From assembly GCA_025201765.1 (NCBI GenBank), contig MU623719.1, positions 1 through 14,137 of the forward strand: a stretch of DNA of 14,137 nt, given 5' to 3'. The position numbers and the translations under genes are program-made. This DNA comes from Daldinia sp. FL1419. Its lineage: Eukaryota > Ascomycota > Sordariomycetes > Xylariales > Hypoxylaceae. The notes beneath the pieces are model-generated. The model was not told where the DNA came from, did no database searches, and saw nothing but the letters and a program-made list of their open reading frames with translations. Positions 8,425 to 14,137 of this stretch are shown here, piece by piece. Each line of letters begins with the position of its first letter. The first letter of the stretch is position 1.

Positions 8425-9003
8425 ACATTGTTGGATGGATAAGGTACTATTGCATGCAATAGTAAAAATGAGGGTATTTATAAATTTAATCAAAAGTGAT
8501 ATAATTTAAGAAAGAACATATTTTGGTTGGAGATCAAAATATATAGTATTAAATATAAGATTAAAGTAGGTCTGTACCATTATGATCACATGACCAACAT
8601 TCTTACACTGGCAACTTTTTTTTTTCTTGTAAAATTATATAATATTAATAAGTGTCAGTTAGGGTTATAATCTTAAGCATTTAAATGCATCAAGACCAGC
8701 TTTTTTTGTAATCCTCCTTTTGTTCCTACTTATATTAAATTAATTAATAATTCTTTTATAATATAAATCCATATCTTAAAAGATGTTGGATTAATGTTCT
8801 AATAAAATAAATAATATTGTAACATTATAAATTAATAATTATTAAGGTTAATATTAATAATTCAAGATATTTCGGAATTAAGTATATCTTATTAATAAAA
8901 TGCTATTAAAATATATAAAACTAATTAAAGAAAATTTATTAACAAATGAAAAGTAAGGATTTATAAATTAATAATTTGAATTCTATTTAAAAACATAATA
9001 ATT
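8425..9003 (-). mobile_element. Inverted repeat copy 2, less heavily mutated (probable transposon fragment)
   Basis: Partner of 300-890 in the opposite orientation. It retains more G and C, with patches such as GCATTTAAATGC (8678-8689), CAAGACCAGC (8691-8700) and GATCACATGACCAAC near 8583. These read as A/T-converted forms in the partner, so it is closer to the ancestral sequence. The two copies are about 7.5 kb apart and flank the whole gene island. No open frame or recognisable domain remains. Its outer end lies next to the direct repeat that begins near 9012. Confidence 0.8.
8445..8464. repeat. 20-bp perfect palindrome in inverted repeat copy 2
   Basis: TACTATTGCATGCAATAGTA is its own reverse complement. 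It lies just inside the end of repeat copy 2, next to GGATGGATAAGG, and is preserved in nearly palindromic form in copy 1. Its preservation and terminal position suggest a site belonging to the element, for example a protein-binding site near its end. Confidence 0.65.
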
Positions 9004-9011
9004 AACCATTC

Positions 9012-9216
9012 TAAATGATGGTTGTATGATATATGTGTCTTAACATGGTATATTACCCTTAAGAAGTATTTATGTATCTATTATTATATAAGGATAGGTT
9101 TTTTATTTATTTTTTTAAATAATTTTCTTTCTTAAATAATTTTAATATATTAGTTTTACTTTTATTATTATTTATTTTATTATTATTTTATTTTTATTTT
9201 ATATATGTGCTTATTA
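9012..9216 (+). repeat. Direct repeat B, copy 2
   Basis: Matches 1282-1490 in the same orientation, with differences mostly of the transition type. It starts within about 10 bp of the end of inverted repeat copy 2, which may mark an insertion junction or element boundary. No coding potential and no recognised family. Confidence 0.65.
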
Positions 9217-9708
9217 TTATTAATTAATGTTATTAAATAATTAGTAATATAGATTAATAAGGTTAGAAGAATTATTATTATAATAATTTGGAAATCTTCA
9301 TTATAATAATATAAATAATATTAATATTATACTTTTAATTACCTTTATAATAAATAATTATTATCTAATATTATCCAATTTTTAAGATATATATCTTTTT
9401 AAATTATTATTTTTATTATTATATTTATTTTTAATATTTATTTTTATAATATTTTAATTAAAGAATTTAATATAAATATAAAATTATATTTTGTGTAATG
9501 ATATAAATATTATTTAAATAGAAAATATAAAGATATTTTATGAATTAATAAAATATCTATTTATTTAAAATTTAATGTTTATTAATTAATTTAATTATAA
9601 GATTATAAAATGAATGGATATCATTTTTATAATAACGATTTTTAAATAAAAAATAATTTGGATATTATAGGTAATAAGAGGTTTTAAGGTTATGGATTTA
9701 AATATTTT

Positions 9709-9726
9709 ATATATATATATATATAT
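9709..9726. repeat. (AT)9 microsatellite
   Basis: Eighteen bases of uninterrupted AT dinucleotide inside the AT-rich block; a simple repeat with no further feature. Confidence 0.85.
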
Positions 9727-9954
9727 TTAATAAAATGTTAGTTAAATATAAAAAATATTTTAAAAGATTTATAATAAATGATTTTATTAATATATTAAAA
9801 TTAATTTAAATTATTTTATAAATAATATTAATATAAAAAGATATTTATTTAAGAAAATTAAATATAAATTATATAAAAATATTTAATAATTTTATATTTA
9901 TAAATAAATTATTATAATAAAATTTAAATAAATTGAAAATTATGAAATCTATGT

Positions 9955-10220
9955 CTTTCTTATTTTATTAATTACACCATAATTTTAATTGGCCAATTAG
10001 TTCCTAGAGAAATGCCCCGCAATTTTGGATATTTTCAGTTGTTATATAATAATTTTTAATTAGAAATATATGTAAATTATCTTTAAAAATTACAAATTTA
10101 ATTAAATTTTAAATAATATTAATTATTAATGTTTTTAAATGATTTTTGAATTAATATAATAAATTAAAATAATTTTAAATTTTGATGTACCTTGTGCGCG
10201 CATTTGTGATTTCTTATGGT
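9955..10220. other. Two short less-mutated patches with a palindrome
   Basis: AATTACACCATAATTTTAAT leads into TAATTGGCCAATTA (perfect 14-bp palindrome, 9986-9999) and CCTAGAGAAATGCCCCGCAA. About 150 bp further on, TACCTTGTGCGCGCATTTGT (about 10187-10206) retains CpG sites that are otherwise absent. They lie directly left of the tandem array. I recognise no element or coding sequence. Confidence 0.3.
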
Positions 10221-10274
10221 GTATAATAAAATATTTTTATAAATTATTTAATTAAAATATTAAATAAAAGTTTT

Positions 10275-12995
10275 ATTTATTATTGAATAGGAGTTTTAAT
10301 AGTTATTTAAATGTAAAATGATTATATTTTGAAGAAGGTATTTAAGTGATTAAATAAAAGGTTAATTAATAGAGGTAATTATTAATATTTAAGAGATAGA
10401 ATGAATAATATATTTAATTGGAAATATGATTATAAATTATTATAAGGAATTATATAAAAGGTAATACTTAAAGAGTTTGATTTGATTGGATAAGAAATAA
10501 TTTTTGAGGGCTTATATATTAAATAAGAGCTATAATAATTAAGTGTAAAATAATTATATTTTGAGGAAGGTAAATATTATAATAATTAAATAAAAGATTA
10601 ATAAAATTGATTGTTAATAATGGTAATTAGTATTTAATATAATATATTTAATTAGAGATAAGAGGGTTTTAAACTATTATAAGAAATTGTACAAAAATTG
10701 AATAAATAGATATTTAAAAATTTAATTTAATTAGATAAGAATTAGTTTTTAGGGATTTATATATTGAATAGAAGTTCCAATTTAGGGTTAATATTATTGG
10801 ATAAGAGTTGTAGTAAAATAGGAGTGATTAGAGTTTTTGTAGGAGGTGCCTTATATTTTAATTACCTTATAATAAATTAATAGGTATAAATGAAATAAAA
10901 GATGTAAGGTGATTATATTTTGAAGGAGATATTAAAATAATTAAATAAAAAGATTAATAGAGTTGAGTGTTGGTAATGGTAATTGATATTTAAGATGATA
11001 TATTTAATTAAAGATAAGAAGATTATATATTATTATAAGAAATTATATGAAATGTAATTTTTAAAGAGTTTGATTCAATTAGATAAGAAAAACAATTTAT
11101 GAGGGCTTATATATTTAATATGAGTTTTAATAATAGTTTTAATTGAATAGAAGTTTTAATAATTACTTAAATGTAAGGTATTTATATTTTGAGGAGGGTA
11201 TTAAATTGATTAAATAGAAAAATTAATAATAATAATTGTATATTAAGGGTAGTGTGAATTAGAGATTGAATTAATAATATATTTAGTAAAGAGTAAATTT
11301 ATAAAATATTGTAAAGACTATGATGAAAATGTGATAGTTTTGACAAGCTTGATTTGATTAGGTAAGAAAATAATTTTTAAGGGTTTATTTATGTTTAAAA
11401 GAGCTTGTGGAGACTTTAGAAGGGTTGGTTTTATAGAAGTTAATAGGATTTTTATAAAATAATATTTATTATATAATTATATTATTCCAATTTAATATTA
11501 ATGTGATTAAATAAAATGTTAATTAATAAAAATAATTATTAGCATTTAAAAGGAGGAAAAGATGATATATTTAATAAAAAAGTAAATTTATAAATTATTG
11601 TAGAAGCTATAAGAGAAATTGATGATTTTGTAGAGCTTAAGAATTTAGTTTAATTAGATATGAATCTACTTTTAAAGACCTATATATTAAATAGGAATGT
11701 TAATTTAAAATTAATACTATTAAACAAAAACTCTAATTGTTTAAAAGATGTAAAATAACTATATTTTGAGGAAGATATTAAGGTGATTAAATAAAAAAAC
11801 TAATAGAAATAATTGTTTGGTAATAGTAGTGCACTCAAAAAATAAAATAGACGTATATTTAATAAGAAAAAAAAATTATAAATTATTGTAAGAAATTATA
11901 TAAAAGGTAGGGGTTAAAGAAATTAATTTAATTAGATTAAAATTAATTTTTAAAGGTTTATATATTAAATAAAAATTTTATTAACTTTTGTAAGACCTTA
12001 TATTTTAATTATTGTATAATAATTAAAAGGTTAAATGAGATAAAAGATATAAAATAATTATATTATAAAAAAATATTAAAGTAATTAAATAAAAGAATTA
12101 ATAAGAATAATTATTGATAATAGTAATGCATTTTTAAAAGGTTATATTTAATAAAAGGTAAGAAAGGTGTATATTATTATATAAAGTTTTATAAAAAGAT
12201 TAATAATTCTGTATATAAAAATATAATTTGATTAGATAAAGAATTAATTTTTAAAGGTAGATATATTAAATATAAATTTTAATAGTTCTTGTAGGATCAA
12301 TATGCCTTGTATTTTAATTATCCTATAATAAATTATATTTTAAAGAAGGTATTAAATTAATTAAATAAAAGGTTAAAGAAATAATTGTTGGTAATAGTAG
12401 TTGGTGTTTAAGAGATAGAATAGAGGATATATTTAATAAGAGATAAGAAAGTTGTAAATTATTTTAAAAAACTATATGAAAAACTAAATAAGTTAATATT
12501 TGAAAGTTTAATTTAATTAAATAAGAATGAATATTTAGGGATTTATATATTAAATAGGAGTTGTAATTAAATAAGAATTATAATTAAATAAGAGTTTTAA
12601 TTATTTTTGCAGGATATATCTTATATTTTAATTATCTTATAATAGGTTAGAAGTTGTATGAAAGAGAGGATGTAAGGTGATTATATCTTAAGGAGGAGAA
12701 TAAAATGATTAGGTAGAATAAATTATTATATATAATTATTTGTAAATGGTAGTGATTTATAAGAAGTTATATTTAAAAGAGGATTAAAATTATATATTAT
12801 TATATAAAATTTTATAAAGAAATAGATCTTGTAAAACTTAAAGAGCTTGTGTTGATCAAATAAGAAAAATAATTTTTGAAAGTTTATTTATATTTAAAAG
12901 AATTGTGGAAACCTAAGAGGTTTAATTTTAAAGAGGTGGATAGGGTTTTTGTAAGGTAGTATTTATTGTATAAATATATTACCCCAATTCATTAT
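10275..12995 (+). repeat. Diverged tandem array, nine units of about 244-351 bp, with higher-order repeat
   Basis: A landmark of the type AGGGNTTATATATTAAATAG recurs near 10506, 10750, 11101, 11379, 11675, 11953, 12253, 12536 and 12877. A second landmark, ATTATATTTTGAGGAAGG, recurs between most of these (10321, 10553, 10912, 11181, 11758, 12332, 12680, with decayed forms near 11477 and 12057), always followed by a GATTAAATAAAA tract. Spacings alternate between about 245-300 and 340-350 bp; the long units carry an extra segment resembling TTGTAGGAGG...CTTATATTTTAATTA. The units near 11379 and 12877 share a special tail (AGAGCTTGTGGAGACTTTAG in the first), giving a higher-order period near 1.5 kb. 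The plus strand has very little C throughout. No frame is open, so this is a satellite-like array or a dead gene with internal repeats. Confidence 0.8.
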
Positions 12996-13018
12996 AATTT
13001 AAAAGAATTGGAGTAATA
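12977..13018. repeat. Inverted repeat at the right edge of the tandem array
   Basis: TATTACCCCAATTC (12977-12990) pairs with GAATTGGAGTAATA (13005-13018) with one mismatch across a 14-nt spacer. It sits exactly where the tandem array ends and where the strand composition flips from G-retaining to C-retaining. A decayed half (TATTATTCCAATTT) is present at the matching place in the earlier unit near 11479. It may be a terminal structure of the repeat or an element end. Confidence 0.55.
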
Positions 13019-14137
13019 AATATAATAATAATTATATTATTTTAATTAATTATTTTTTTTTCTTTAAAAATTATATTAATTATTAAATATTAAATTAATA
13101 ATTATAAAATAAGATTAATGAATCCTAAAAATCAAACTAGTCGTGAAGTAACCAATTCAAAAAAACTAGTAAAAATGGTTTAATATATTAATATAAAAAA
13201 TATTAATAATTAATATTAAAAGAAAATTAATATATTTTAATATATTATTTATTATTTAAATAATTATATTAATATAATAATAATAATTAATAATTTTTAA
13301 TTTATAAATATTTATTTATTAAATTATATAAGTAGAATAATTAAATATTATCCTTTTTAATCTTCTTTATTTTATATAATATATATTTTTTATTTTATAA
13401 TTATTATTATTTAATCCTTCTTTTATTTCTAATATTTTATTAATAATTTAAATAAAATTTATTTTATAATCTCCTTCCCCTTTAACCACAATTTTATCAT
13501 ATTAATCATTATTCTACCCTTATTTTATAAAATTTTATTACAATTTCTAAAGAACTTAAAAATCTTTTAATTAATTAAAATAATTTTAATAAAAGAATTA
13601 AATAATATTTAATATCTTTTTTAAACCCCTTCTTCAATAAGGATTCTTAACATTTACTTAATTACTACCCCTTTTACCCCCTCCAATTTACCTTACTTAT
13701 CTTATATAATAAAAATAATAAAAATATAATTTAAATTATAATTTTAAATATGATATAAACCTTATATTAACTTAATTTCTTCTTCTAATTCCAAAAATGG
13801 TTTTAAACTCCTTAAACTATTACCAAATAATTTATATATAATTATAACATTATTTTTAAATATTAAAATAAATGGAAAAAATTAATTAATAAAAGATTAT
13901 AATTTTTCCTTTTTAATGGCATTATTATTTATATAAAAAAGGATCTTTTAAAATTAAATCTTTATATTTATTAATAATTAATAAATATTAATTTGTTTTA
14001 TAATTTCCTTAAAATATATTCATAATAAAATATATTTATTTATTATTATAAAATATTTTAAAAGAACTTAAAATATTAATAATAATTATATTAAAAAATT
14101 ATATAATATTTTTAAAAATATATTTTATAATAAATAT

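Larger units (their letters stand above)
5761..14137. repeat. Right AT-rich, RIP-degenerated block (no genes)
   Basis: More than 8 kb of AT-rich DNA without a credible gene. A 72-codon open frame at 6947-7165 on the minus strand is rich in Phe, Ile, Leu and Tyr, as expected from random AT-rich codons. The block contains the second copies of two repeats (about 8425-9003 and 9012-9216), a tandem array (about 10275-12995) and short patches with more normal base content (about 6400-6440, 6590-6830, 6960-7010, 7445-7515, 9955-10035, 10185-10220). G or C depletion is strand-specific by segment: about 7180-8380 and 13350-14000 retain C but little G, while about 8430-12980 retain G but very little C. 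Confidence 0.85.

Noticed and set aside
10275..12995. CRISPR array
   Set aside because: The repeats are hundreds of bases long, diverged, without short identical repeats or uniform spacers, and the context is eukaryotic.
1..14137. Mitochondrial origin of the AT-rich DNA
   Set aside because: The island carries a nuclear-type cyclin gene with a GT-AG intron and TACTAAT branch site, and the AT-rich parts show transition-mutated repeat pairs typical of RIP rather than mitochondrial genes.

Overview
The window looks like nuclear DNA of a filamentous ascomycete (Pezizomycotina). It has a sharp two-state composition. A GC-balanced island at about 2470-5760 is embedded in extremely AT-rich DNA, where many 60-base lines carry only 0-8 G or C. 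The AT-rich DNA shows the signature of repeat-induced point mutation (RIP): it is TpA-rich, gene-free and built from diverged repeat copies that differ mainly by C-to-T and G-to-A changes. A spliceosomal intron with a fungal-type branch site in the one gene argues for nuclear rather than mitochondrial DNA. I cannot name the species.

Layout. 1-2470: AT-rich, RIP-degenerated repeats, including one copy of an inverted repeat pair (about 300-890), one copy of a direct repeat pair (about 1282-1490) and a 34-bp perfect palindrome. 2470-5760: the island. It holds one confident gene, a PHO80/PREG-type cyclin on the minus strand (2858-4496, one 145-bp intron, 497 aa). Its 3' flank contains a degenerate tRNA-like Pol III box pair. 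Its upstream region is about 1.25 kb long and contains a strong 15-bp hairpin and a short upstream ORF that overlaps the start codon. 5760-14137: AT-rich again, with the second inverted repeat copy (about 8425-9003), the second direct repeat copy (about 9012-9216), a 2.7-kb tandem array of nine diverged units of 244-351 bp (about 10275-12995), and several short patches of less-mutated sequence that are probably transposon remnants.

The single gene is a predicted regulator of phosphate starvation: a cyclin partner of a Pho85/PGOV-type kinase that restrains the NUC-1/Pho4 transcription factor. Nothing else in the window appears to work with it. The main points of interest are a conserved regulatory gene isolated inside RIP-mutated heterochromatin-like DNA, the mosaic of strand-asymmetric mutation, and the higher-order tandem array. 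I see no evidence for a new multi-gene system.
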